Assembly: GCA_027574665.1 (NCBI GenBank)
Contig: CM050648.1
Location: 143,530,175 to 143,594,174, forward strand
Reading direction: 5' to 3'
Source of the DNA: Rhynochetos jubatus
Taxonomy: Eukaryota; Chordata; Aves; Eurypygiformes; Rhynochetidae
DNA: 64,000 nucleotides
Made by a program: the position numbers and the translations under genes. The stretch's first letter is position 1; each line of letters starts with the position of its first letter. Shown piece by piece: positions 20,226-32,524 of this stretch. The notes below the pieces were generated by a model that was not told where the DNA came from, did not search any database, and saw nothing but the letters and a program-made list of their open reading frames with translations.

Positions 20226-22689
20226 TTGATTTGAAACAGGCTTCAAGAGGCCAAAGTGGTAAAAGACATTATCTGACCTCACTGAAGAATCAAAAGCCAT
20301 TTCAATCCCAAACAGGATTCATGAAATTTTATTCAACCTGTTCCAGCTTCTTCCCAACCTAGAAAGGATGCAGGACTTGAAATACTAGTTCTGGCCATGG
20401 CAAGGCAGCATCAAAATCCTTTTGTCTGTTTGACTACTTGGTTTAAAGTCTGACATCACTGGGACAAACTCTTCCCAATCTTTCATTACTCTTATCCTTG
20501 AAGATTTGATTCCTGCTCATTCTTTCTATTTCCTGGTGTTGAATTGCCCCGCCTTTTCTGGTATAATTTTTTGGTTCCCACCTTAGAAACAGTGCTCCAT
20601 GCACAAGCCCATCTTTAACAATAAGAAAAAGACAAAAGAGTTTGGGTCACATGATCATATTCTTGTCAGTAGAACAAGAAACAGATAGCTGATTTTAAGC
20701 CTTTCTTTTTTTAAGGCTGAACCATCAGGCTCATTAAAAAAAATAAAAAAGTATTCCTCAGTAAAAACATTTGTCAGAAGTAGGCTTCACCAGTTCCCAA
20801 AAATCTATTGAACTTGTTTACCTAGTAAGACTTGTAGTCATTTTCCAGAACATATTGCCATTTATTATGCTCTGGAAAGGCACTATAGAGATTTCAAGAG
20901 GAGAAAACCAAGAAAGATTATTCATTTCACATCCTCATGCAATTCTTTTGTAGGTGGCTTTCAACAAAGGGTGATATTGGATTACATTCATTTTGGTTCT
21001 TAATAAACTAGTAAATCTCCCATTGTTCTATGTTGTCCAATTATAAAAGCAATGAATATGAGACTAAGCACTTCAAGATAACCATAGCTTTAAAGATAGA
21101 CAAAAAGCTTTATAGATTAGGATCAGAATAAAACTGCCATTTTTGTAGCATTTTGATGAATAATATTTTGTGAATTAAAGCGTTTTCTCTTAGGGATGTC
21201 AATAAATTACTCTTAAGCAGGAACCACTGCAAATCTCGGGAAATTTCTGAATATCCAGGGTACTGAAAAGGAAAGGAAGCAAATCCTTCCTAGAAGTCAT
21301 TTCCTCACTGTCTGAAGAGGTGATTATGAAGGGCGTTTCTTGAGGTCTGTTTGCTTGTAGGAATCATCCGCTGGGATTTTCTTGAACCATTTTTGTTGCC
21401 TTCCCGTTTAAGATGTGGTGCCTTTGCAAACGTGCTCCTTAACTATGTTGTGTTTAAGAATTGAATCTTCAATACTTTGTAAAGGCTTAATTGACAATAA
21501 AAATTAGCATTTTGAGGTCAGGATTTGCTTCTTTTTCTTGGTCCAAAGCAAGGAAAAATCAAGTGCCCAAAGTCACCCAAAAGCTGCTTTTGAGAGGTGT
21601 CTGGAGGTAATGAAGAACAACAACATTGACAACTGTTAAATACCCCAGGCAGGGACTGAACCACTGTAGTAGGGTTGTAAGCATCAGAAGTTGTGGAAAA
21701 AAAGGTGTTGCACACGGCAGCTGTAAATACTGCAGACCTGAGTGCTCTGTCGGCTTGTCAACGGCATCGCTGCCTTACTCAGCACAGTAAGAATTCACGA
21801 GTCATTTACAAAAATATCTATTAATTGACAACAGATTCTTTGTCAGTACATCCTTAACGGGAAGTAGAGCCCTCCACCCCTCAAAATCCTACCTTGCAAG
21901 CAACTTTCCAAAATTGTGATTTTGGAGGAATGACTTAATTCTGTAAATTTGTCCATTGACAAAGAAGCAGCAATGGCATATGGCTCTCTCCAGTGGTGGC
22001 ACTGATAAATGTCCCATCCAGTTGCTCATCCTAGTTGTATGTTAAAGTGCAGTATAAAGGGAACGTGAGCCACAGATGTCAGTTTGGTAGAGGGGAAAAT
22101 ACACACTGAAAAGATATAGAATGAAGCACGTGGACTGATGTGGGGTATGCTGGGGTATGCTAGGTATCTGAGCCCAAGCATTAAGCCTTTCTCTTGTCTA
22201 TGTGAAGGTCCAGTGCCCATCTCTTCCCTTGGCTTGGGTTAGGATGAATTTTTGCATCAAGAAACTGCTACAGCCCTAGAGAAAGCCTGAGTCTTCTCTT
22301 TGAATGCAGCCTGGGAGGGACGCCATGCTCGGCAGATCTGGCAGCAGCATTAGCAGCGTAGCTCAAAGGAGAAATTAAGGGGAGAAGAGAAGATGCTTCC
22401 CTGCAGTCAATCCTCACGTCCTTACCCTCTCACTGCTTCCCAGGATTTCAAGCATCTTCATCTCTTCCTGGTTGGCTTTTCCATTCAAGAGTGAGCTGCT
22501 GGGTAAAAATAATTCTTTCACTTGGGATTGTCAGTCACATCATGGGACCATGCCTGAAACTGCAATCACACTTTTTGATCAGTTCTGCTGAAACAACCTG
22601 TTGTCTTTTATAATAACATTTCCATTGGGAATATTCAAATGCTGAGGCTAAAAAGAACCATTTCATAGCATACAGACAACTACACACAC
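20226..22689. other. Unassigned sequence, no gene seen
   Basis: The only structure noted is a small tandem duplication of GGGGTATGCT at about 22142-22162. A short stretch near 21560-21600 (AAGTGCCCAAAGTCACCCAA) could be a further reversed MIR scrap but is too short to call. Confidence 0.4.
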
Positions 22690-23060
22690 AGTGACTTTGC
22701 ATTTTTATCTTTTTGATTTTCCAGTGGGTGTATTTGCCTGGGTTTTTTTTTCAGACCCCATCCATCTGCTTCGTAGTTCTTACAAAAGCTCGTTTACATG
22801 CAATAATTGCCATTAAAAATGTGGTGAGAAAGCTCGTTGCAGAAATGCATTGTTTTTCTCCTTTTAAAGCACACAGAAACTACAAAACTACATGAAGCTG
22901 ATTGATGGACGGTTTTATTTAATTATTACTTTCAGAAACATGTTCTCTGTCTTGCCCATAGCAGGTGCAGGCTGTGACGTGGCATTTGCTCTGGTAATTA
23001 TGCAGATTTTTTGTAAATAGCAGAACAAGTCAGGATGAAAGATAGCACTGCCCTCAGGTT
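22690..23060. promoter_or_regulatory. Possible conserved non-coding element
   Basis: Repeat-free sequence with clustered homeodomain/POU-like cores (TACATGCAATAATTGCC, TTTAATTATTAC, GGTAATTATGCAG) and no coding frame beyond a 60-codon chance frame. Inferred from motif density alone. Confidence 0.2.
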
Positions 23061-24165
23061 GTGGGAAATTATTCAGCTTTCTCTTTACCAAATTTCAAAT
23101 GATACGTTTAAATGATAAGGACGCTTTGATTCCTATTGCACCTTGCACCCCCCTACTCTTACTTCTATGACATGAAACTGAGAGGGAGTGGGACTGGAGG
23201 ATGAATATGTGGAAGGGGCAGTTTATGATGGATGTTGTTATTGCACTGATTACTGTGGAACCGAGGGAGTGATAAAGCTTATTCGGGTACCCTGAGCTGC
23301 CGTATAGCATTAAAGGACACTGGGATGTAAGAATTAAAGTGGTAAGGCTAATGCTTTCACAGGTAAGGCGCTGCAGCTAACCTTCCAGCCTTGTCCAGGT
23401 CTCCTCTAACATCCTCCATCCTCTGCTTCATCCTGCTCTTTTTCCGTGTTTACAGGAGTCTGTACTCACAGTTCAGGCCATTCTCCAGCATTCCCATTCC
23501 ATGTTTCTTTCCCTAAGCAAGGTATAAATAATGGGTGTTCTGCAGGTGGCTGGGTGTACTCAAACTCTTCTCAAAAAGGATGAGAGCCAACAAAGAATGC
23601 CGAGGTAAGTATTCCCCAGTCACCAGGAGATTCTTCCACAGAGAAATGGGACCTCTAAAGCGCTTTTGTCATCCTCTGCCTACAAACTGTTCACTGGACA
23701 TCTCCCCTTGGGGTCCAAGAACACAGCATGTGGCTGATGCTTGTTAGTTACATTAACATTTGGAGCTGGGGCTCCAAAGGAGAAGCTGGCCACTTTCACA
23801 TTGATTTAAGATAACAGGAGATCAACAAGTAAAGCCTATTCCTGTAATCTGCTCAGAGGAGATCTACAAACAGCTCTCTTCCAGTAGTGTGGAGCAATGT
23901 GAGGGTGTATACAATTTCCAGGCAGTATTCCCAAGCGTGGACACATAAAAATTTCCAGCAGAGCCAACATTTTCAAAGCCAGGTAACAATCTTGTGGACT
24001 CCTTTTAACTACTCAGTTTGCTCCCTTTGAACCCAGCTGGGTTACTCAGGACCATTAGCCACTCTGAGTAAATCCCAGGTCTAAAGCCACATCTAGGAGG
24101 TTTGGTATCTTAGCATCTCCAGTCTCAGCTCTCGCTGCTGTGAGCTGCTGGATGATTTATCAGAT
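23061..24165. other. Unassigned sequence, no gene seen
   Basis: No repeat family, splice-supported exon or unusual structure was recognised in this stretch. Confidence 0.4.
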
Positions 24166-24240
24166 GTACTGAACACTTGCACTTCACATGGAAATCAATA
24201 GGAATTGATGGTGTTTGGCACCTACTGCAGACACACTCTT
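24166..24240. repeat. Second foldback element remnant
   Basis: CAGATGTACTGAACACTTGC, then ATGGAAATCAATAGGAATTG, then GTGTTTGGCACCTACTGCAG. The centre is a near-palindrome around AATCAATAGGAATTGA, and the flanks (GTACTGAACAC and GTGTTTGGCACC) are diverged reverse complements. This is the arrangement of the 'aggtgctgagcacc...cattgacttcaatggg...ggtgctcagcacctc' palindromic repeats of sauropsid genomes. The family assignment is from memory. Confidence 0.5.
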
Positions 24241-26397
24241 GCTTGCTGATGGCAGTGTGTAAATAACAGGTTCTGAAATAGGCACCCTTTGGAAATGTTA
24301 GCTTCTCTGCTCTCTATCAAGTGTGCAATGAAATGAGAATGAACCTGACAATGAAAACATGTGTTCAGTGTATATAAGAGCTTAGCTGAACAATATAATG
24401 TTTCAATGGAAGGTGCAGAGTACGTATATGAATGAAAATCAGTTGATTGTTACCCTGTGTCTATCAAAATGAAAATAAGGTCATTCACAAATCTTAACAT
24501 TTTACAGAAGGGAAGAATATTTTTTTTTAATTAGGATTAAAAATATTATCTACTTAAAATGTGCCCATGCATATAGTTCTGGCACAGCCTATGGCAACAC
24601 CTATAATTTTAAAATAAAACTGTTTTTTCCAAGAAGGAAGTCATTTTGAGTGATAACTAATTTAGATAGTGCTAATTATATTGGTTGGAACTTGCAAGGG
24701 AGTCAGTGGATAAAAAGTTGATTAAAGCAAAGTTATAAAACAACAATAAAAAGCCCTAACTATGCTCTGTAAGATGTTCTGAACATTTTAATGTTTATTC
24801 CTGCCTGCATTCTTGTCTGGGCTGGAAAGTGAATGTTTCCATACAACTGTTTGAAATTGAACAAAAGGAAAAAGTAAAATCTTTTTGGTCAGTTTAAGAA
24901 CAGTGGGTGTATTCTACACCCTGCAATACTGCTTAAGATGATGTAATGCTACATAGCCACATAGCTTATCTGATCCATTGGTTGTCTGTGTTTTGAACTG
25001 ATGGTCAATGTTCCTGTGGCTGAGACAAGTGAGGAAGAGTAGCTGATAGGATGTGTGAACATTTCTCTCTCTTCAAGTAATGCAAGATGTTGCCTGGGGT
25101 TGACCTCTATAGGTTCTTCCAAGTGCAGCAAATGTCTTATGATGTGATCTGAGTACAGCTGGACCCTACATTTATGTAGTTTCTTCTGGAAGTGCTTTCC
25201 CAGATTGGATCCCGTAGACCAAGAATGCCTTATGTCTGCTTCCAGATGTTTTGTCTTTGGTTTCACATCTGCAGTGAACCCTGCAGCCTCCCTGGTTCAC
25301 AGCTGGATGTGTAGTCTCTGAGGAATGGGCAGGTCCATTCATGGCTTTATGGCCGTGAAAAGCACAGGCTTGACAGCCTTGTCCTTGGTGGACGCAGTTA
25401 GTGTTGCTCTGCCCTGGCCAAAATTCTGCCTTTTCTCTATCTCCATGTTTTTCTGCTGGAAAAGTGAGTTTAACTGACCATAGCAGAGTAACCAAGTCAC
25501 TGCTTGGGAGAATGGGGAGAAACAAATGAAGAACAAGATGTAGTTAGTTCTAGTCAAACACTAATTCTGTCACTCACCTCTCTGTTCCTCGAGCCATGTG
25601 TTCCATACCCTCCTCATCTGAATAATTTACACAAGAAGAGGATAAGGTGAGTGAGTTTTCCTGATAAATCAGGAAGATGTGACTGAGCTAGAAAAGGAAG
25701 AAGCTGATGCTTTTATCCTAACTGTTGCCTGTGAACGTCCTGGTTTCCCCCAGCTGTGTGTGATATCCCTTCCCACCGTGCTGTTGCTTGCGCTCAGGAT
25801 TTTCTCTTATGGGAGCTATGCTTTTGTGCTCTCCTTTGCTCAAATTTCACTATTTCTTGGAAACAGAATTGCAGCCCAAACCCCGGAATTGCATGTCTTT
25901 GTGAATAAATGTGTGCTGTTGCTGTCTCTAAAGAAGTGTCCCCAGATCTCTGCTGCTGCTACACAGGTGGAGCATGCCAGGAAAGTGCATTGCTGCGAGG
26001 AGGCACAAATAGAAGACAACAGAAGTAGGAGGCAATATAAGTCCTCCTCATGCTGTACTGGTGTGCTGCTCTTCTTAACCGGCTGCATGAAGGTCAGGTT
26101 TTTGCATTTCAGGCTGTTTTCCTATGCAGATAATCATCACTGTGCACAGTGAAGACCATGTGTGCCAGAGGATTTTGTGTGTAATACAAAATTCTGACTA
26201 TGAAGTAATGAGGAAATTTTACCTTTCTGGTTTGACTTCAGCATTATTATTAGCAGTGTTTGTAGGGCTCATAATTTATTTTAGCACATATGTGCTTGAT
26301 GTACAGTCCACAGCCACCTATGAGCACTTGATCATTCTGAAAACATCAAAAGAAGGAATAGATATTAAACGAAAGGGAAAGCCAGATAATAAATAGA
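24241..26397. other. Unassigned sequence with several frames on both strands
   Basis: About 24300-24900 is AT-rich and repeat-free. At 24949-25557, overlapping minus-strand frames of 105, 117 and 72 codons cover one stretch. On the plus strand a 157-codon frame (25679-26152) includes a hydrophobic segment, and a perfect 16-base palindrome (TCACTGTGCACAGTGA) lies at 26137-26152. None of these shows a known domain. Confidence 0.4.
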
Positions 26398-27148
26398 GGT
26401 ATGCACCTGAGTCAGGGCAATCCCAAGCACAAGGACAGGCTGGGTGGAGAATGGATAGAGAGCAGCTCTGAGGAGAGGGATTTGGGAGTGCTGGGGGATG
26501 AAAAGCTGGACATGAGCCGGCCGTGTGCCCTGGCAGCCCAGAAAACCAACTGGATCCTGGGCTGGATCCAGAGCAGCGTGGCCAGCAGGTTGAGGGAGGG
26601 GATTCTCCCTCTCTGCTCCGCTCTGGTGGGACCCCAACTGGAGTACTGCATCCAGCTCTGGGGGCCCCAACATCAGAAGGATATCAACCATTTGGAGCGA
26701 GTCCAGAGGAGTCCACGGAGATGCTCCGAGGGCTGGAGCCCCTCTGCCATGGGGACAGGCTGGGAGAGTTGGGGATGTTCAGCCTGGAGAAGGGAAGGCT
26801 CCGGGGAGACCTTATAGCACCTTCCAGTGCCTGGGGGGGCTACAGGAAAGACTTTTTACAAGGGCAGGTAGTGACAGGACAAGCGATATTGGGTTTAAAT
26901 TGAAAGCGGGGAGATTTAGATTAGATCTAAGGATGAAATTCTTCCCAGAGAGGGTGGGGAGGCACTGGGACAGGTTGCCCAGAGAAGCTGTGGATGCCCC
27001 ATCCCTGGCAGTGTTCAAGGCCAGACTGGATGAGGCTTGGAGCAACCTGGTCTAGTGGAGGGTGTCCCTGCCCATGGCAGGGGAGTTGGAGCTAGATGGT
27101 CTTTAAGGTCCCTTCCAAGCCAAACCATTCCGTGATTCTATGATACTT
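26398..27148 (+). mobile_element. CR1 LINE, 5'-truncated, about 750 bp
   Basis: This is the best CR1 copy in the window, covering the C-terminal end of ORF2, the 3' untranslated region and the tail (GTGATTCTATGAT at about 27132-27144). It is truncated at the 5' end, as most CR1 insertions are, with no obvious target duplication, which is also typical. The 3' untranslated region carries the standard blocks (AGGCACTGGGACAGGTTGCC, AGACTGGATGAGGCTTGGAG, GTGTCCCTGCCCATGGCAGG, CCTTCCAAGCCAAACCATTC). It is closely related to the 6417 copy. Confidence 0.95.
26401..26835 (+). pseudogene. CR1 ORF2 (reverse transcriptase protein) C-terminal remnant, frameshifted
   Basis: Translated from 26401, the frame gives the CR1 ORF2 C-terminal motifs in order: SSSEERDLGVLGDEKLDMS, CALAAQKTNWILGWIQSSV, ILPLCSALVGPQLEYCIQLW and DINHLERVQR. 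The homology then moves to another plus frame at about 26700-26725 and resumes as LRGLEPLCHGDRLGELGMFS followed by LEKGRLRGDLI. A small indel therefore broke the frame. The endonuclease and the catalytic reverse transcriptase domain are absent because of 5' truncation. The copy cannot be active. Roughly the last 140 residues of a protein of about 900-1000 residues are represented. Confidence 0.9.
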
Positions 27149-28079
27149 AATATATATCAGCTAGACTGTCTGTAAGCAGCCTGACATAAGTCATCCTTTA
27201 ATAGAGCTGTAAGAATAATTAATTTTTCAGTTCAGTGGTCAAACTGAAAAACTGTGAGGTAGGAAGGAGAGGAGTTGAGTGGTGTGGAAAGAAACAAAGA
27301 TAAATGTTTGGGTCAACCTTAACTAAAAAATTCTCATTTTCTGTCACTGAAGCAAAACAAACACATGTATTATCTGTTCCTTTGAAAAACAGCCCTAGCT
27401 GAGTTTCTAAAAACCTTCCTTCTAGAAGCAAGGCCTGAAGATCCTGCCTAGATAATGGTGACACAGAAATCTTTACTGTTCTGAAATTTCTCCTTTGCTC
27501 TCTTTTCCTCTTCTCGCCAAGACCACCTAATACATTTACCGTTAATGTGCAAAGACTTTATTAGACATATAATTTGTTAAAACCTGCTGCCCAGTTTCAA
27601 TTTGATTCTGCAGCACCGTTTCCCACCACTTCTCAAACTGTGAACCCTGTAAGGTATTTTCTATGGGAAGCAAGGCCCTTGTTTTTAAGTCTACTAAAAA
27701 TAAGTTTATTTAATGAATTTTTCAAGGATGTTCTAAAGAACTTTCCAGGAGTACCTTGCCCAGGGTAGGGGTTGTGCTATGGATAAGGCCATGGATGGTC
27801 TTGGAAGACCTGGATTTTTCATCATGCCTCTGCTATGAGTTGTAGTATAGGCTTTGTCGTACCACCCTATTCCTCCCTCTTGTAGGGACCACTTGTTTTC
27901 ATTGTATTACAAACAACAAACCAGACCAAAAGAAAATATCTATAGGTGCCTGGATGATAAACTCATAAGGGTAAATTTCTCTGTGGGTAATCAGCAGAGA
28001 TCCTAAAACACAGAGACACTTTTAAAGTATGCAAGCAAAAGAAGTTGCTATAAGAAAAATCTTTGAAGGGGTATTATCC
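27149..28079. other. Unassigned sequence, no gene seen
   Basis: No repeat family or exon was recognised between the CR1 copy and the AT-rich block at 28080. Confidence 0.4.
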
Positions 28080-28350
28080 AATTAGTACTGATAGCTCTGC
28101 TAATATGGCAGCAATTAAAATGTTGTTTGTGAAATAAATAGGAGAAGACCTAAATATTCTTTGGACTTACATATGAATAATGCTCTAATATCTGGTGGAG
28201 TAATTATAATGAAGCTGTAAGTATTCTCTCATCAGTTGTTTACTGAAATAGCAGTCTATTTAATCAGTAGCAATGCATTCAAGGTGACTAAATATTAAAT
28301 ATGATTGGCAGCTTATTGCTTGGGCTAAAACGATTAAGTAATATGAGAAA
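28080..28350. promoter_or_regulatory. Possible conserved non-coding element
   Basis: AT-rich, repeat-free block with several homeodomain- and MEF2-like cores (GCAATTAAAATG, GGAGTAATTATAATG, GACTAAATATTAAATATG, GCTAAAACGATTAAG) and no frame over 30 codons of interest. Inferred from motif density alone. Confidence 0.2.
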
Positions 28351-31300
28351 GAAAGTGACAGGTGACTTCAGTCCCCTCGAGGAAACATGCCCCAGCCAGG
28401 AAATGGGTTGAGACTTCTAATAATATTGGTAACAAATAAGTGCTGAAATGTTTGCTTGCAGCAGTCAGTCTGGAAAGGAATGCAAATCCTGTTATACATC
28501 TTTTTCATCTCCGTGAGGTTGCAGTGGCAGCACTCGCCAGCTCTGAGGTACCGTGCATGTTAACTATCCTGCAGAGACACACTCTTCCTTGAGATGTGTC
28601 AGATTGCCATGCCAGCAGAGCCACTCGAAACCTCGGCGCTGAAGCAAGTGCAACCCCCCCTGTGCAGACTGGCTGAGCCGTCATGGCCTGATGCACCATC
28701 AGTTGCGTGGTCTCTCATGTTCACTTGTTTTGAGTCTTGCTCTGTTATATATCCCATGGCTTTGGATGTAGTTAGAAAAACAGGGTTAAGGGATGAATTG
28801 CAAATCGATTGCAGAAGCCTCTGAAGGTCATCATGAACTGGCGTTTGCTCCTGGCTTTGATCTGGAGTTGCTGGTTGCAGCTCTGGGAAGGGGAGATGCA
28901 GCAAGGCATTTCCAGCACACCGTTTCACAGGGGGATGCAAAGTTATCCTTCTCTATACTCCATATCCAGTAAAAACATTTGCTACTTTGGGTAAGCCCAT
29001 GTTTCTGGGTTTTGTGGGCTGAGATTCCTAAATTCCTTCACTAGTGGAACTTCTACTCCATATCCTAGTTGTGTATTAATTGTGTCTAATGCTAACTCAA
29101 AACTCAGGTGAGGACAAAGACTTGTGAGATGTCAACACCAGAATATGCAACAGTGTCACATTCCCCTGGGCCACATCCTGATAACCTCCCTGGAAGAGTA
29201 TTCTGCTCCCTGGCAGCCCCAAATCAAAGCACCACTCTTCTTTAGCAAGCATGACAAATTCACACCCTGCTGCTGACCAGCCCCAAGTTAAATCTAAGAA
29301 ATTGAGACACAAGTTAGAATAAGAAACTGGCCACGTTCATGCAGGATATCCCTAACTGGACCAAAGTCTGACTTCAGTTCTTCAGTCTTCCATCCCATCA
29401 CTCTCTTTTCTAGCTAGTTCTTCCAGATTCTCACAAGCATTTCTCTCCGTTCGGGTTCTGTGGAATAGGTGTTGAACCTTAAATCAGCTGCATGGCATGC
29501 TGTAGCCATTGCTGCTGCTGTGGTCTGTGTCTCAGCTGAAGTAGTCCAGTAAAGAAGTTGGGGAGCTTGGGGCAGCTACAAGGGCAGGAAGAGAGACTCA
29601 TTTTTCTCTTCATGTCCCTAATGGGATCCTAAGTGTAGTATAGACATGAGTGTCAATGCCCTTTTACACAGAAAATAGAGAATGAATTCCAAACAGTACT
29701 GGAGACAGCTGACCCTTTTAGCACAATGCTTAAATATTCTAGTGCCGTGCCAAGGCAGCATGTGCAGAGTAAATATTTTAATCCCTAATTAATCACTTTG
29801 GTTAGATTGGTAAAACAGAAGTCTAATGAAAATAATTTGAAATTTCCTTCATGAATAATTGCATTGTTCAGGGGATTCTGGGAAGAGTCAACTGGCTGAC
29901 CTTCCATTCTTGGGCTGCTCTATTGCTATGAGACTTAATTTGTGTCCTTCAACCCTTTTCAGTCACCGTCACGAGATTAGAAATACCTTTCATGCAGTTT
30001 AGCAGCAACTATGCAAAAGGACAGTGCAGTCAGCAGAGAGGTAAGAAATTAGCACATGCTTCCCTGCAGTGAAACACATACAGTACGGCACACAGGACAG
30101 GGGCAAAGCTTCTTTTCCACTCCGTGTCCCTTTATTATGTCCTGAACATGATGGATTGTGTTGTTTATTGAAGTATTCATGGCCATTTTTAATTAGAGAT
30201 GTGAGGTCTGCGGGTGCCAGGGCTTTGGGTATTTGCAGGATTGGAAAAGAATTTGCTTGTTGATACATCCTGGTGACCGGCACCATGGTTGGTCCCGTGG
30301 CTCCAGGGGAATTTATTTCCTCCTGCAGGTCCTGTCTTTCCGGTGACCTGGTGTTAGGCTCCAATCCTGTCTGGACAGGGTGGGTTGGCTTGTAGAACCA
30401 GCTCTGACTGGTCCAGTGAGAGCAGAATTCCACCTCCCTACTCATTTCAGCGGGCATTTCTCTTCAGAGCAGCTACACTTTGCTGTGGAAGGCTGATTTA
30501 AGTGTAGCAAGGTCTGTGGTCCTTCCACAGACGTTCCCCTTGTTATAAAACCCTACAATATACTGTCCTCTATTTCAGTATAGTTTTTCTTGTGCGTGAT
30601 GGCTGCAACAAAGGATTGTGCAGCTGGGAGTGTCCATAAGAACAAGTTAAGTTGTGCAAGCAAGGATTTAAAACCACATCTTAAATGGATAGACCTATGA
30701 GTATCCTTTCCAGGGGTTCTCTTTCCCCAGGCTGTTGGAAGATTTTTGTTTACTGTAGAGCTGCAACTAATGTGTGTCTAAAAATAGCACAGGGGCAAGG
30801 AGAATGGGCAGCAGTGTAATTAATGAGGGCTCTGGATGTCAGGTTTAGGGAGGTGAGGAGGATAGGGGGGAGCAACTGTATCATATGTAGTTCAGAGAGG
30901 GAATTCAAAGCGGTCAAGAAATGTGGCAGAAGGACTGAGAAGGGCAAGGTGGATTAGATCCTGATTTGGGTGTTGGTTGTCTAGAGGAGAGGAAGTACAA
31001 GTATGGGTCAGAGCCTTGCTTTGGGAGAGAGAAAGGTGTGGTAAAAAATTATTTCCTGGGCCAGGAAAGACATGTGTCCTTGTCAGTGCCTCTAGCAAGC
31101 TGGGGATGCATGGGAGCATCACTCAGAACAGGGGCTGGTAAAATACTCCACTAGAAAGTGGTTTCTATCTATCAAGGGAACAATTTTGAGACCAACAGAT
31201 TTAAAACTGTGGGTTTCTTTTAAAGGACAAATAATAATCACTGTTCTTCTGCAAGTGGTTTTACCTGATGAAGCCCAACTTTTTGGAATGATTATCACTT

Positions 31301-31749
31301 TATAGCATCTTGCACTCTCCACTTTCATTTGTGGGTTTTTTTCTCCCACATTCACTATTTTGCTTTTCTATTCGTCTGCACAGTTGTTGCTTATCAGTCA
31401 TGGAAATTTACAGATATTAAATTAGCTACAGGAGGGCTCTGATATTGTTCCCTCAATGGTAGAGAAACCTATTGAGAACTGAAGGAAAAATTTTTAATGA
31501 AAACTGAATGAGAAGGCTATAAAGTTCAAACAAAGTGTGTTCCCTACCTCACAAGATCTGGATGCATGCAAAATTTCATGAAAATTACTCATAAAATGGT
31601 ACATTATGTTTCGCTTCTTCAGCCAAAAGCATTGTTGAAATATTTTCCTTCAGTGCAAAATATATTGGATGATAACGATAATTAATGTACTGAACCATTT
31701 AACAGGGAGATAATAAAGGATATGAAGGGTTTATTATAAAAAATGTGAC
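28351..31749. other. Unassigned sequence, no gene seen
   Basis: It contains a minus-strand frame of 152 codons (29999-30457) with no recognisable domain and no splice or promoter context. I found no repeat family here. Confidence 0.4.
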
Positions 31750-31830
31750 CCTCACCACAGGACTTGAACTTGCTACGTTTGACAATATAAAGCAAAGCCT
31801 CTACCCTCTAGGCTAGAAAATGTCTTCTCC
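31750..31830 (-). repeat. tRNA-like relic (tRNA pseudogene or tRNA-derived SINE head)
   Basis: On the minus strand, TAGCCTAGAGGGTAGAGGC resembles an RNA polymerase III A-box and D-arm. About 35 bases later, AGTTCAAGTCC is a close match to the B-box and T-loop (consensus GGTTCAANTCC). The spacing is right for a tRNA. A T-arm (GCAAG/CCTGT, imperfect) can be drawn, but the acceptor-stem arms (CATTTTC and GGTGAGG) do not pair, so this is not a functional tRNA gene. It may be a dead tRNA copy or the head of an old SINE. No SINE body was recognised. Confidence 0.45.
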
Positions 31831-32519
31831 AGTTGAGATGAAGATCATAAAGGAATGTCATGAAAATGAACCTTGGGTTTATGTGTTGAAAAAAGGGTGT
31901 GGGGAAGAAGCTAAATCTGTGTCTCCTGCAATAGGGTAAATATTCCACAGTTTGGGGTTTTATGTCTGGATTAAAATGGAGGATAAAGCTTAAGATCTTA
32001 CCTCTCCACTATGATGCTGATGCTCAGCACAGTGCAGGCTTTTTACGTGGTCATAAACCAAAGCTAAATAAAATCAAGTCCCACTTGTGAAGGAAACAGT
32101 ACAGACACCCCTTACAAGTGAGTGAAGCTTTTGCCTGTGTGGAAGCTGCCTAGAGACTTCCAGAACCAATAGCAATAGGAGCTTGAAGTACAGAAGCAGA
32201 AATTCAGTCTCCAGTGTGCAGTACATCAGCCTTTATTTTAAACCTGTGCCTGGTCTCAGTATCATTTCATGGTGAATTCTGCATATTGCCCCTTAAGCAG
32301 GATGTGAACAGTCTGGAAGTTCAAGTGGAAAGAAAAGAAAAACAAGGGATAAATCCATATCATCCCATTGGCAGAACCAGTAGGGCCAGCCAGGAAAAAT
32401 CAGAAGCTCCTAAGTCTTTTGGATTTGCTGAGACAAATTGAGATTTGCTCAGTAACACTCAGATTATCTCCAAGAACCAAAAAACCCCAGTAAAATAAAT
32501 TGAAAAATTAAAAATACTC
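31831..32519. other. Unassigned sequence, no gene seen
   Basis: Nothing beyond a chance 75-codon plus frame (32214-32441) was seen in this stretch. Confidence 0.4.
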
Positions 32520-32524
32520 TGATT

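Noticed and set aside
21555-21600. Possible reversed MIR scrap (AAGTGCCCAAAGTCACCC)
   Set aside because: Match is too short to separate from chance.
26137-26152. Perfect 16-base palindrome TCACTGTGCACAGTGA
   Set aside because: Recorded in the stretch entry, but a single palindrome of this size in 64 kb is not remarkable on its own.
25679-26396. Plus-strand frames of 157 and 90 codons with hydrophobic segments
   Set aside because: No domain, no splice or promoter context. Frames overlap and switch, as expected for non-coding DNA.
29999-30457. 152-codon minus-strand frame
   Set aside because: No recognised domain, no regulatory context, composition like surrounding non-coding sequence.
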